Assembly (NCBI GenBank): GCA_025449845.1
Contig: JANWIP010000017.1
Coordinates: 62,001 to 126,000 of the forward strand
Reading direction: 5' to 3'
DNA: 64,000 nucleotides
Source: Solirubrobacteraceae bacterium
Lineage (GTDB): Bacteria; Actinomycetota; Thermoleophilia; Solirubrobacterales; Solirubrobacteraceae
The position numbers and the translations under genes were made by a program. Shown one piece after another: positions 46,842-55,220 of this stretch. Below the pieces are notes generated by a model. The model did not search any database. It saw only the letters and a list, made by a program, of their open reading frames with translations, and was not told where the DNA came from. Within the stretch, counting starts at the first letter, position 1; each line of letters begins with the position of its first letter.

Positions 46842-48424
46842 CCGAGCAGCGCGTCGATCTCATCCACGTCCACCGTCATGTCCCGCTCGCCGAGCGGCAG
46901 CTGTCTCATGCCGTCTGTTACAGGGCACACCACCTGCGCATAGGGCTGCTCACGGATGCTGGCCAGATTCCAGACGAACGCATTGCCGCCGAAATCGACC
47001 TCCTCGGGCTGCATCTCGATCACCAGCGTGCCTGGGGGGCTGAAGACGAGGTTGGTCAGCCCCGATCCCCAACTGCCGATGACCGCCTCCGCGCCGGCGA
47101 ACAGCTCGATCTGCTGGACGACGCTCAGCTGCTCGGGGTGCACCGTCTGAAAGCCATGGGCGCCTAGCACCTCCACGAGCTGTGGCTCGTTGCTGATGTG
47201 CCGGTTCTTGACCTGCGCCCGTGAGACGAACAGGCGCCGGCGCCCAGTGGTGGGCTCAGTGGTGGGCTCAGCCGGTGCCTGTTCGTCTCGCGCTGGCGTG
47301 GCAAGGGCGGCGAGGGCGGACAGGGCCCCGGGAATCAGGGCGGGCATCCTGGACATGCCGCGCGATACGGCGAACACCTCCGGGAAGCGCGCCAGTCTGC
47401 GGCGCCGCACGGTCAGGATGCGCTCCTTGGGTACTCCCGCCAACGCCAGGGCTTCGTGCTGCCACGGTTCCAGACGCGGACACAGATACATGATCGATCC
47501 GTCATCGAACGGTTTGAAGAGCAGCGCCCTGACAACGCTCTCCACGAGCCAGTGGGAGAAGTTCAGATTTGTCTGCGCACCGAGCACGACCACCCGCTCA
47601 TCGCGGTGTTCGATCACCGTCTCGCGCTCGAAGGCGTTTTGAGCCACCTGCTTGTAGCCCCATCTGGGCGCTCCCAGCGGGTGGCGGATCGAATCGGCGA
47701 GGTACTGGCGCTCGGTGGGGCAGATCAGGAAGCGGTTGGTGTCAACCAGGGCGCCTGGCAGGCGCGAGACGACCAGGCGCTCGGCGATGTAGTCGCCGCT
47801 GTGCTCCACGAAGCGCCGCCGGTGCTCCGCGTGCGCATCCGCGACCCCCTCCTGGACGGAGAAGTGCAGCGGCTCGGAGCGCTCGACGCTCACCTGATCT
47901 GCCAGCACAATCGTCTCAGCCCCATTCCCTTCGCTGAATCCCTCCGTCAGCCCGCGCCGCGGAAACTGGACCTGAATGCTGGGTCGCAGCCGCAGCGCTC
48001 TCGCGTTGGCCTCCGCGGAGGCGATGGCGTTGAAGCGAGTGCCGCTCCACTCCTCGGCCGCCGCGGAGGCGGTCACCTTGAAGGCCCTTGACACCTCGAG
48101 CAAGCCGCTCGAGCGAGAGGCGTCTGGTGAGGAGACCTGGGATGAGGCCATGCAAGACGCGGAGAACGCGGCGGCGATCGAGTGCAGGCCGCCGTCTCTT
48201 ACGCGTGCGGGCAGCTCGACATAGAACCCATGACGACCATCGCCCATGCCCTCTTTCACCAGTGGCTCCCGCGGCATATCGGCGGTGGTCCTCGCAACCA
48301 CTTCACCGTCCACCAGCACGTCCACTTCGACCCTCCCGTCAGGGGTCGACCAATCGTAGGCCCAGCCTACGACGATGCCGTCGAAAACCCCCTCCAGTCG
48401 CCCATCGGGTCCCGTCACGCTCAC
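46784..48424 (-). CDS. GT61 glycosyltransferase with N-terminal VDGE-type beta module
   Basis: 546 residues from the GTG at 48424, overlapping the upstream stop (GTGA). Residues 5-100 form a beta-rich module (GVFDGIVVGWAYDWSTPDGR, VDVLVDGEVVARTTADMPR, DGRHGFYVELP) also found in the AlgX-like protein at 58907. Residues about 290-540 are GT61: NFSHWLVESVVRALLF, RRRLFVSRAQVKNRHISNE, FQTVHPEQLSVVQQIELFAG and VIGSWGSGLTNLVFSPPGT. GT61 enzymes transfer pentoses or hexosamines in plant and bacterial glycans. The module could bind the growing glycan. Third gene of the minus-strand operon beginning at 51632. Confidence 0.87.
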   Translation of the reverse strand: MSVTGPDGRLEGVFDGIVVGWAYDWSTPDGRVEVDVLVDGEVVARTTADMPREPLVKEGMGDGRHGFYVELPARVRDGGLHSIAAAFSASCMASSQVSSPDASRSSGLLEVSRAFKVTASAAAEEWSGTRFNAIASAEANARALRLRPSIQVQFPRRGLTEGFSEGNGAETIVLADQVSVERSEPLHFSVQEGVADAHAEHRRRFVEHSGDYIAERLVVSRLPGALVDTNRFLICPTERQYLADSIRHPLGAPRWGYKQVAQNAFERETVIEHRDERVVVLGAQTNLNFSHWLVESVVRALLFKPFDDGSIMYLCPRLEPWQHEALALAGVPKERILTVRRRRLARFPEVFAVSRGMSRMPALIPGALSALAALATPARDEQAPAEPTTEPTTGRRRLFVSRAQVKNRHISNEPQLVEVLGAHGFQTVHPEQLSVVQQIELFAGAEAVIGSWGSGLTNLVFSPPGTLVIEMQPEEVDFGGNAFVWNLASIREQPYAQVVCPVTDGMRQLPLGERDMTVDVDEIDALLGQLLAVRATSTSLAITAES

Positions 48425-48924
48425 ACCGGCTTCAGCCCCTCGGCGATCAATGCCGGGCACTTCAGGCGCCCGTCGTCCTCGCGGCACTTCCATTGGGCCT
48501 CGACAGACACCGCGACGAAGCCGGCAATTTGCAGAATCTCCTCCAGCGTCTGGAGGTTCCAGGCGCATTTGTGCAGGTCCCCGATGGTATAGCCACGCTT
48601 GTTGCCATAGATCAGGTAGGACCACTCCTTCCAGGTGATGTGACCTTCAGCGAGACACCTGTTGTGGGCTTCGTGGTTATTGGTGACCACCCTGATCTTG
48701 CCTCCCGGCGCAAGCACGCGCTGCCAATGCGCGAGCATCGGCTTGACCTCATGGCGGGCGACGTGCTCGAAGAACCAGTGCGAATAGATCTCCCGCGCCA
48801 CGCCGTCCTCAAACTTGGCCAGCGTGCGTCCGTCATCGACGATGTCCACCTCGTCCAGCATCACTGCGTCGACGTGGACATAGCCCGCGGTGGGCTTCGT
48901 GCCGGCTCCGATCTCGATCTTCAT
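48421..48924 (-). CDS. small SAM-dependent methyltransferase
   Basis: 167 residues from the ATG at 48924. It starts directly at the SAM-binding strand (MKIEIGAGTKPTAGYVHVD), followed by EIYSHWFFEHVARHEVKPML and RVLAPGGKIRVVTNNHEAH. The protein lacks the usual N-terminal helices, so it is near the minimum for this fold, as is common for predicted-SAM methyltransferases in polysaccharide loci. Both ends overlap neighbours by 4 nt, between the flippase-methyltransferase and GT61 genes, so strict co-translation with both is likely. Confidence 0.83.
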   Translation of the reverse strand: MKIEIGAGTKPTAGYVHVDAVMLDEVDIVDDGRTLAKFEDGVAREIYSHWFFEHVARHEVKPMLAHWQRVLAPGGKIRVVTNNHEAHNRCLAEGHITWKEWSYLIYGNKRGYTIGDLHKCAWNLQTLEEILQIAGFVAVSVEAQWKCREDDGRLKCPALIAEGLKPV

Positions 48925-51632
48925 CGCCCTGCCTCCGAACGTCGCGCGAGCACGTGGTGATAGCCGGCGAAGCTATTGCTGAGCCGGCGCCCCGACTGAG
49001 GGCGCGAGTGCGCGCGCGCGAAGCCGGCGCGGCGCAAGGTGCGCACCGTCCCGCCGGGCGAGCGCAGCCGCACCTCGGAGCGGTGACGGCCCAGTGCGCG
49101 TGTCGCGCGCCGCGCGAGCGCCGGTGGCAGTAGTGGCAGTAGTGGCAGCCCTGTGAACTGGTCGCGCAGGTGCAGGCGATTGGGGTTGCGCATCGCCACC
49201 CAACCACCGGGGCGCAGCACGCGGTGGATCTCGCGCATCGCATCGTCGTGAGGCTGCTTGCCGACGATGTAGCACAGTGAGTTGTTGGCCACGATCAGAT
49301 CGAAGCTGCCATCGGGAAAGGGCAGCGCCTGGGCGTGGGCGACGGCGATGCTCAAGTCAAGGCCACGCCGCTGGGCGATGGCGAGGGCCACGCCTATGCG
49401 CTGCTCGTTGGGATCGACGGCCACCACCTCCGCGCCGAGGTGCGCGAAGTAGAGCGACAGCGCGCCGAAGCCGGCGCCGAGGTCGAGCACGCGCAGCCCC
49501 GCGATCGAGCCCATGCCCTCCTTGGCCAACAGCCGCAACAGCACCCGCCCGCGGCCCGCGGCCAGCACGGAGTTAGTGTCGAGGCTCATCATGCCCGTGG
49601 GCGTGTCCAGGCGTTCGCCGCGGCGCTCGCAGTGCTCGATGATGTGATCGCGCAGGTCGTGCGCTATCGGCGCGAACGCGGGCGGGATGGGGGTCTCGGG
49701 CAGCTGCGCCACGAGCTCCTGACGGGGCTGCTCGGCCGCCACCGCCGCCCACTTCTCGCGCGCCAGCCCCCGCAGTCGCCGCGCGGCTTCGTCCAGCTCC
49801 ATCAGCTGCAGGCCATCGACGTCGTCCTCGATCAGCGCGCGGCCGATCACGTCGCGCTGCGCTTCGGGCTGCTTTGAGAGCAGGTAGGCGGCGATGCGCG
49901 CATCGTGCTCGCCGGGCTCGGGCGCGACGCCGATGAGCCGGCGCAGGGCCGTCACGTAATCGTGGCGCAGCTCGCGCTCGCTGCGGCCCAGGCGCTCGAC
50001 CAGCTCGCCCAGTGGCCTGCGATCGCGCTCGATTGCCGCCAGCAGGCTGCGCTGGCGGGGGTCCAGCTGATCGAGCCCCGCGTGTGGGTCCCGCGCACCG
50101 ACACCCCGGCGCAAGGCCGTGCGGGCCAAGCGCCTCAGCAGCTGCCAGTGCTGGCGGGGGACGACGCCGCAGGCGAGGATCGTGCCGAGGTAGGCCACCA
50201 GCGTCGCCAGCATCACCACCGCACGCTCGCCGGGCCACAGCTGCAGGCCGACAGTCTGGACCGCGACCGCGCTCGCAACGGCAGCCGCGAGTCCCAGCAG
50301 CGGGCGGACCTCAAAGCTCAGCGGAGCCTTCATCAAGCCGTGTGCCACCGCGATCCAGATGGCGCAGGTGCTGAGCAGCGCCACGATCATCGCCACGGGC
50401 ACGCCATAGGCGCCCAGCCACGGGATCGTCATCGTGCTAAGGCCGATATCCAGCACGCCCGCGAGCACCGCCCCCGCGGCGTAGAAGAACATGCGCCGGT
50501 CCACCTTCACGATCCGCACCAGCACGATGTAGAGGCCGTAACAGACGAAGCCCGCGCCGGCCAGTGGGATCAGCGGCGCCGCCGAGCGGTAGCGCGAGCC
50601 TGCCAGCAGCACCAGTCCGGGCGCGGCGATATCCAACAGCATCACGATCGTCAGGCCCGCCAACAGGTAGTAGGTGAGGATCGCGCCGCGCACGCGCTCC
50701 TCGCCCACGTGGCGGTAGGTGCTCTGGAACATCACGCCGCGCTCAAGCGGCGCCCAGGCCATCGTGAAGGCGCTGGCGAAGTAGGAAGGGACGGCGGCGA
50801 AGCGGCTGGCCACGCGGTAGATGCCCACCTCGTGCGCCGTGGCGTAGCGCGAGAGCAGCACCACGTCGGCGTTGTGCACGATGAACAGGCACACCACCGG
50901 CACCACCACCTTGGACCCTCGCACCACGATCTGCCCGGCGTCGGCCCAAGAGAACATCAGCGCGTAGCTGCGATGGGCCATGGCGATGCAGGCGGCCGTC
51001 GCCACGAGCGTGCCCACCGCCGTGCCGGCGATGGCGCCCTCCACGCCGAAGCCGGCGAGCACCAGTGGCACCGAGCCGCCGACCACGAACAGCGGGCGCA
51101 GCGCGTTGAAAGTGGCGAAGCGCGCGGGCTTGCGCTCCATGCGCAGCACGTTGACGGCCAGCCGCCACAGCGAGCCCGCCGCCGCCGATGCCGCCGCCCA
51201 GCGCACCAGCATCGCCGCGTGGGTGCCGCTGCGGCCGAGCAGCAAGCCGGCGATCGGCGCGGCCAACGCGAAGCACACCACTGTGCCCACCGTGACGATC
51301 ATCAGGGTCAGCAACATCCCCGTGCCCAACGCGCGCTTGGGTGCTGAGGTGATCCCCTTGTCCTCGCCGACATCGTCGCCTTCGCCCTCGGAGGTGCCAT
51401 ACACGAGCATGAACGTGCCGTGCAAGCTGCCGGTGTTGTAAAGCGTCGTCATGTAGCTGGCGAAGACCATCAACAGCGCCAGGTCGCCGTACTGGCCAGG
51501 TCGCAGCACGCGCGTCAGCACCGCCACGCTGATCAGGCTGAACGGCCCCACTGCTAGCAGGCCGACGATGTAGATCGCCGTGTCGCGCGTCACCCGCCCG
51601 CCGGTGAGCGTCAGCAAGCGGTGGCCCCGCAT
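48921..51632 (-). CDS. Wzx-like polysaccharide flippase fused to a SAM methyltransferase
   Basis: 903 residues from the ATG at 51632. Residues 10-500 contain about a dozen membrane helices in the MATE/Wzx arrangement (TRDTAIYIVGLLAVGPFSL, TRVLRPGQYGDLALLMVF, YATAHEVGIYRVASRFAAVP), the family that flips lipid-linked oligosaccharides across the membrane. Residues 500-690 are a charged soluble linker. Residues about 705-890 form a methyltransferase: LRVLDLGAGFGALSLYFAHL, DLIVANNSLCYIVGKQPHDD and IHRVLRPGGWVAMRNPN. The single open frame is free of stops, so the fusion is real unless a sequencing error joined two genes. It suggests methylation of the glycan at the moment of export. A TAGATT -10 ends 7 nt before the ATG. 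Confidence 0.88.
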   Translation of the reverse strand: MRGHRLLTLTGGRVTRDTAIYIVGLLAVGPFSLISVAVLTRVLRPGQYGDLALLMVFASYMTTLYNTGSLHGTFMLVYGTSEGEGDDVGEDKGITSAPKRALGTGMLLTLMIVTVGTVVCFALAAPIAGLLLGRSGTHAAMLVRWAAASAAAGSLWRLAVNVLRMERKPARFATFNALRPLFVVGGSVPLVLAGFGVEGAIAGTAVGTLVATAACIAMAHRSYALMFSWADAGQIVVRGSKVVVPVVCLFIVHNADVVLLSRYATAHEVGIYRVASRFAAVPSYFASAFTMAWAPLERGVMFQSTYRHVGEERVRGAILTYYLLAGLTIVMLLDIAAPGLVLLAGSRYRSAAPLIPLAGAGFVCYGLYIVLVRIVKVDRRMFFYAAGAVLAGVLDIGLSTMTIPWLGAYGVPVAMIVALLSTCAIWIAVAHGLMKAPLSFEVRPLLGLAAAVASAVAVQTVGLQLWPGERAVVMLATLVAYLGTILACGVVPRQHWQLLRRLARTALRRGVGARDPHAGLDQLDPRQRSLLAAIERDRRPLGELVERLGRSERELRHDYVTALRRLIGVAPEPGEHDARIAAYLLSKQPEAQRDVIGRALIEDDVDGLQLMELDEAARRLRGLAREKWAAVAAEQPRQELVAQLPETPIPPAFAPIAHDLRDHIIEHCERRGERLDTPTGMMSLDTNSVLAAGRGRVLLRLLAKEGMGSIAGLRVLDLGAGFGALSLYFAHLGAEVVAVDPNEQRIGVALAIAQRRGLDLSIAVAHAQALPFPDGSFDLIVANNSLCYIVGKQPHDDAMREIHRVLRPGGWVAMRNPNRLHLRDQFTGLPLLPLLPPALARRATRALGRHRSEVRLRSPGGTVRTLRRAGFARAHSRPQSGRRLSNSFAGYHHVLARRSEAGR

Positions 51633-51682
51633 GCCGGGGAATCTATGGTGGCTCCGCGCGCCGCTGGTGAAAGAACGGTGAA
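51633..51682 (-). promoter_or_regulatory. leaderless promoter with PHO-box-like repeat for the flippase operon
   Basis: Read on the minus strand: TTCACC at 51682-51677 and again at 51671-51666 (11 bp apart), then TAGATT at 51645-51640, then 7 nt to the ATG at 51632. The repeat occupies the -35 area, as expected for an activator of the PhoB/PhoP type. The divergent gene at 51729 has TATCAT at 51712-51717, 11 nt before its ATG. Confidence 0.6.
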
Positions 51683-51728
51683 ACCGCGTATGCGGGCGGC
51701 TGTGCCTGGCCTATCATCGGCCCGCGCG

Positions 51729-54365
51729 ATGGCAGGCTTCCAGCTCCTCACCACCGGCGAGTTGGAGGCGGCGCGGGTACGCTGGCGCGAGCGCACGCCC
51801 GACGGCGCGGCGGCGCGGCTGCACGAGAACGCCGAGCTGGCGGTGAGCGACCCGCGCTACGAGTCGCCACTGGAGCTGGGGCTGGCGAGCAATCTCTTTC
51901 AGGTGCAGGGGCTCCTGCTGGAGGCATCGCTGGCGTTCGCTTGCAGCGGCGAGGAGCGCTATCTGCAGCCGGTCGAGCGCTGCCTGCGGGGCATCGCCGA
52001 TGAGCGCATGCGCAAGGCGCGCCTGCCCAATGAGGTGCACCGCGCGTTTGCGGTGGTGGGCCTGGCGGTGGCGCACGAGCTGTGCGGCGAGGCCATCGAC
52101 CGGGCGCTGCTGCGGGACACTGTTGCGAGCATCACCGCAGAGCTGCACCACGCCGCCGGGCACGAGGAGTGGGGCGATGAAGTGCTCAAGCGCAATGCCT
52201 GGAACCACACCGCGGTGGCCTATGCGGCAATCGGCTGCGGCGGGCTGCTGTGCGCAGAGCACGATCCGCGCGCGCGGGGGTGGTTGGAGGACGCGCTTGG
52301 ACGCGTGCGCCTGTTCTTTGCTGACGGTGTCACCGACGCCGGTATGACACGCGAGGGGCTGGCCTACTGCGGCTTTGCCTTTCGCAACCTCGCCCCGCTG
52401 CTGCTGGCGGCGCGCAACGCCGGTGTGTGGGACTACCGCTCGCCCGAGGAGAACTCCCACTTGGAGCGTCTGCGCAAGGTGCCGCGCTGGTATGCGATCG
52501 AGACGCTGCCCGGAGGACGCTGGTTGCAGCCGATCAACGACTCCTACTGGTCCCCCAAGCGCGCAATGGGTGGCTTCCTGTCCACCTTCGGCGCGCTCGA
52601 TCCGTCGTTGACGGCATGGGTCTACGACATGCTCCTGGGTGCGCGCGGCGACGGTAGCCACGGCCAGGATCGCGGCATGGCCACCTCCAGCCTGTTCGAG
52701 TCGGTCCTATGGGAGCCGGCCCAGGTGCCGACTGACGTGCAGGCGTCGCTGCCGGAGCTGCTGGTCGACCCCGTCGTGGGCTATGTGGCCGAGCGCGTGC
52801 GCCAGCGGCCCTGGAGCGGCTTCTCGCTGAATTGCGGCGAGTTCATCGGCGGCATCCACGACCAATCCGACAACGGCTCCGTCACGCTCTTCGCGGGGAC
52901 GGTGCCGCTGCTGATCGACTCCGGCGCGGCCAACGATCCGGTCGATGGCTCACCCAGCAGCTCGCATGGACACAACGTCGTGCTGATCGACGGTCGCGGG
53001 CAACTGCCCTCCGGCGGTGGCGCGGGCTGCACGGGGACGATCCTCCACGCCGAGCGCTCCCGTGCGGCGACCGTCGTGAGCGCCGATATGACCGCCTCTT
53101 ACTGCGCGCGCGCGTACAACCCCGTCGCTCACGCGCTGCGTCACTGCGTCTATGGCAAGCACCCTTTCACCTATCTGCTGCTCGTGGACGACTTCGCCCG
53201 CCCCAACGGCGAGCAGGCGGCGTTCGATCAGCTCTTTCACACGCCTGCGGCGGGTGCTCGTGAGCGCGTGGGCGACGGCGTGCGTCTACACATCGAGTTT
53301 GCCGGCAAGGCGCGCGGGCTGGAACTGAGGCCGCTTGACAACGGTGCGGACATCTTGGAGGAGACCTTCACACAGCATGACAAGGCCCTGTTCGATCCCC
53401 ACTCGCTGTGGCGCATACGCCGCAAGCGGGAGGGCTGTGTCTTGATGCCGACGCTCGCGCTCCCCTACAGGGAGGGACACGCGCCTGAGGTGGCAGGCGA
53501 GTTTGACGCCGCCGCCGGCCGGGTGACGCTGCGCTGGAGGGTCGATGGGGATGAGGGTGTGGATGTGTTGTCGTTCACTCCTGGCGTGGCCACCGCAGCG
53601 ACCTTCACCCGCGACGGTCAAGCGCCTAAGGATGCGGAGCCTCTGATGGAGGCTCGACCCACAGCAGCGCGTGGCGGGAGTCGCGTGGCCACCGGCGTGG
53701 CCGCGGCCGTCACACGGCTGCGCTCCGCCGCCGGGGGCGCCTCGGACGCGCTCGACGAGCGCGCGCTGCGCAGGCGTCGGCGTCTGCGGCGACTAGTGGA
53801 TGGCATCGAGGCCTTTGAGGCCGAAGGCGAGCCTGCGCTGGCCGGGACGGGCGCGCTGGCCGGGATGGGCGGGGACGGCGCGGAGTCCGAGCGGCGCCTG
53901 GGGCGTGAGTTGCTTGAGCAGCTGGTGTCCTTCGCGGATCTCGATCCCGACGACAGCGTGCTTGAGCTGGGATGCGGGATGGGCCACCTGGCGGCTGCGC
54001 TGCTTCACTACCTGCGCTACGGCTCCTACACGGGCCTTGACCCGAGCGCGGAGTCGGTCGCGTGGTGCCAGGAGCAGCTCACGCCGCGCAACCCGCGCTT
54101 CACCTTCGCGCGCTGGGACCCCGCGCAGGCGCTGCCGTGCAAGGACGAGAGCCTTGACTTCGTCCTGGCCACCTCTTGTACGCCGGAGCTGGCCCGCGTG
54201 CTGCGCGTTGGCGGGGCGGTTTTCCTGACCACCACGCTGGACGGCGGCGACGCGGTGGAGCGTGTCGCGGGAGTAGCGCGATTGACCGTGGATCGCACCG
54301 CGCGCGGCGCCTTCGCCGGTCTGCACTCCCAGCCTGACATCGTGGTCTTGCGTCGCGGGCGCTGA
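51729..54365 (+). CDS. heparinase II/III-like polysaccharide lyase fused to a SAM methyltransferase
   Basis: 878 residues from the ATG at 51729; upstream in-frame starts would overlap the divergent promoter. Residues 1-350 are the helical toroid of the heparinase II/III type (FQVQGLLLEASLAFACSGEE, RNAWNHTAVAYAAIGCGG with the NxxxH-like site). Residues 360-600 are the beta-sandwich (SGFSLNCGEFIGGIHDQSDN, LLIDSGAAND, SSSHGHNVVLIDGRGQ). Residues about 735-878 form a methyltransferase (DDSVLELGCGMGHLAAALL, YTGLDPSAESVAWCQEQL), paralogous to the gene at 56064. No signal peptide is visible, so degradation inside the cell, or a non-lytic sugar-modifying role, must be considered. Lyases in such loci trim or recycle acidic, often sulfated glycans. 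Confidence 0.82.
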   Translation: MAGFQLLTTGELEAARVRWRERTPDGAAARLHENAELAVSDPRYESPLELGLASNLFQVQGLLLEASLAFACSGEERYLQPVERCLRGIADERMRKARLPNEVHRAFAVVGLAVAHELCGEAIDRALLRDTVASITAELHHAAGHEEWGDEVLKRNAWNHTAVAYAAIGCGGLLCAEHDPRARGWLEDALGRVRLFFADGVTDAGMTREGLAYCGFAFRNLAPLLLAARNAGVWDYRSPEENSHLERLRKVPRWYAIETLPGGRWLQPINDSYWSPKRAMGGFLSTFGALDPSLTAWVYDMLLGARGDGSHGQDRGMATSSLFESVLWEPAQVPTDVQASLPELLVDPVVGYVAERVRQRPWSGFSLNCGEFIGGIHDQSDNGSVTLFAGTVPLLIDSGAANDPVDGSPSSSHGHNVVLIDGRGQLPSGGGAGCTGTILHAERSRAATVVSADMTASYCARAYNPVAHALRHCVYGKHPFTYLLLVDDFARPNGEQAAFDQLFHTPAAGARERVGDGVRLHIEFAGKARGLELRPLDNGADILEETFTQHDKALFDPHSLWRIRRKREGCVLMPTLALPYREGHAPEVAGEFDAAAGRVTLRWRVDGDEGVDVLSFTPGVATAATFTRDGQAPKDAEPLMEARPTAARGGSRVATGVAAAVTRLRSAAGGASDALDERALRRRRRLRRLVDGIEAFEAEGEPALAGTGALAGMGGDGAESERRLGRELLEQLVSFADLDPDDSVLELGCGMGHLAAALLHYLRYGSYTGLDPSAESVAWCQEQLTPRNPRFTFARWDPAQALPCKDESLDFVLATSCTPELARVLRVGGAVFLTTTLDGGDAVERVAGVARLTVDRTARGAFAGLHSQPDIVVLRRGR

Positions 54366-54386
54366 GCAAGGCTTCGGACTGGCGCC

Positions 54387-55187
54387 ATGCTTGGTATCGG
54401 GATCGTCACCTATCAGCGGCGGAGCCTGCTTGAGCGGCTCATCGCCAGTGTTGCCGAACTGACCGACAGCCCTCACGAGCTGGTGGTCGCCGAGGACGGG
54501 AGCGAGGATGGGAGCGCCGAGTGGGCTCGTGAGCAGGGTTTGCGCGTCGTCTCAGGGGCCAATCGGGGGGTGGCCTGGAACAAGAACCGCGCACTGTTCG
54601 CGCTCGCCCGGCTTGGCTGCGATCCGCTGGTTCTGCTTGAGGACGATGCCCTTCCGGTGGTTGATGGATGGGAGCGCGATTGGATTGAGGGCACCCGCGC
54701 ATGGCATCACCTGGCCTGTGACCCGAAGGTTGCCCGGCACGCGGTATCGGGCGCGGGGACGCCCACCGATCCGTTCGTGAGCCCGGCGGCGACCGGCTTT
54801 TGCATGTCGATCTCGGCCAAGGTTCTCGATCTGGTGGGCTACTTCGACAGTCGCTTCGTTGGCTACGGGCACGAGCACAGTGAGTGGACCTCCCGAATCA
54901 AGCGGGCCGGATACGGCTTCCAGCCGATCACGCTGCCCGACGGCCGCGGATTCAAGGGTCAGCTTTTCTTGACAGGGGGGCTGGCCTTGGTGAAGGTCAA
55001 GGGTACGGGCACGGCGGCTCAGGCCCGGGCCAACCGCGAGGTAGGGCGGCTGCTCGCCGGCGAGCCGGTCTTCCGCCGTCCCTGGCGCACGTCTGAGGAG
55101 CGAGCCAGCTTTCTGGCGGAGCAGGCAGCAGCCAAGATCGATGGTGCGAGTCTCGCGGCGCGTCTTGACGCCCGTTCATCGGGCTAG
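54387..55187 (+). CDS. GT-A (GT2-like) glycosyltransferase, paralogue 3
   Basis: 266 residues from the ATG at 54387, 21 nt after the upstream stop. It shares with the genes at 4061 and 33479 the blocks LGIGIVTYQRRSLLERL, VAEDGSEDGSAEW, NRGVAWNKNRALFALARLGC, LEDDALPVVDGWERDW, GYGHEHSEWTSRIKRAGYGF and the C-terminal FRRPWRT and FLAEQAAAKIDG. The metal-binding acids in LEDDA are kept. It probably works on the same glycan after the lyase-methyltransferase gene upstream. Its TAG stop lies in the first unit of a 16-bp repeat, echoing the stop-codon array behind paralogue 1. Confidence 0.88.
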   Translation: MLGIGIVTYQRRSLLERLIASVAELTDSPHELVVAEDGSEDGSAEWAREQGLRVVSGANRGVAWNKNRALFALARLGCDPLVLLEDDALPVVDGWERDWIEGTRAWHHLACDPKVARHAVSGAGTPTDPFVSPAATGFCMSISAKVLDLVGYFDSRFVGYGHEHSEWTSRIKRAGYGFQPITLPDGRGFKGQLFLTGGLALVKVKGTGTAAQARANREVGRLLAGEPVFRRPWRTSEERASFLAEQAAAKIDGASLAARLDARSSG

Positions 55188-55220
55188 AGGTTCATCGGGC
55201 TAGAGCTTCATGAGCTAAAG
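55174..55220. repeat. 16-bp tandem repeat carrying stop codons at a gene end
   Basis: GTTCATCGGGCTAGAG occurs at 55174-55189 and 55190-55205, followed by a degenerate third copy CTTCATGAGCTAAAG. The units carry TAG, TAG and TAA. The array fills the space between this gene and the convergent methyltransferase gene. Confidence 0.9.

Noticed and set aside
49905-51347. 480-codon open frame opposite the flippase helices
   Set aside because: Gln/His/Arg-rich, as expected for the complement of membrane-helix codons; not a gene.
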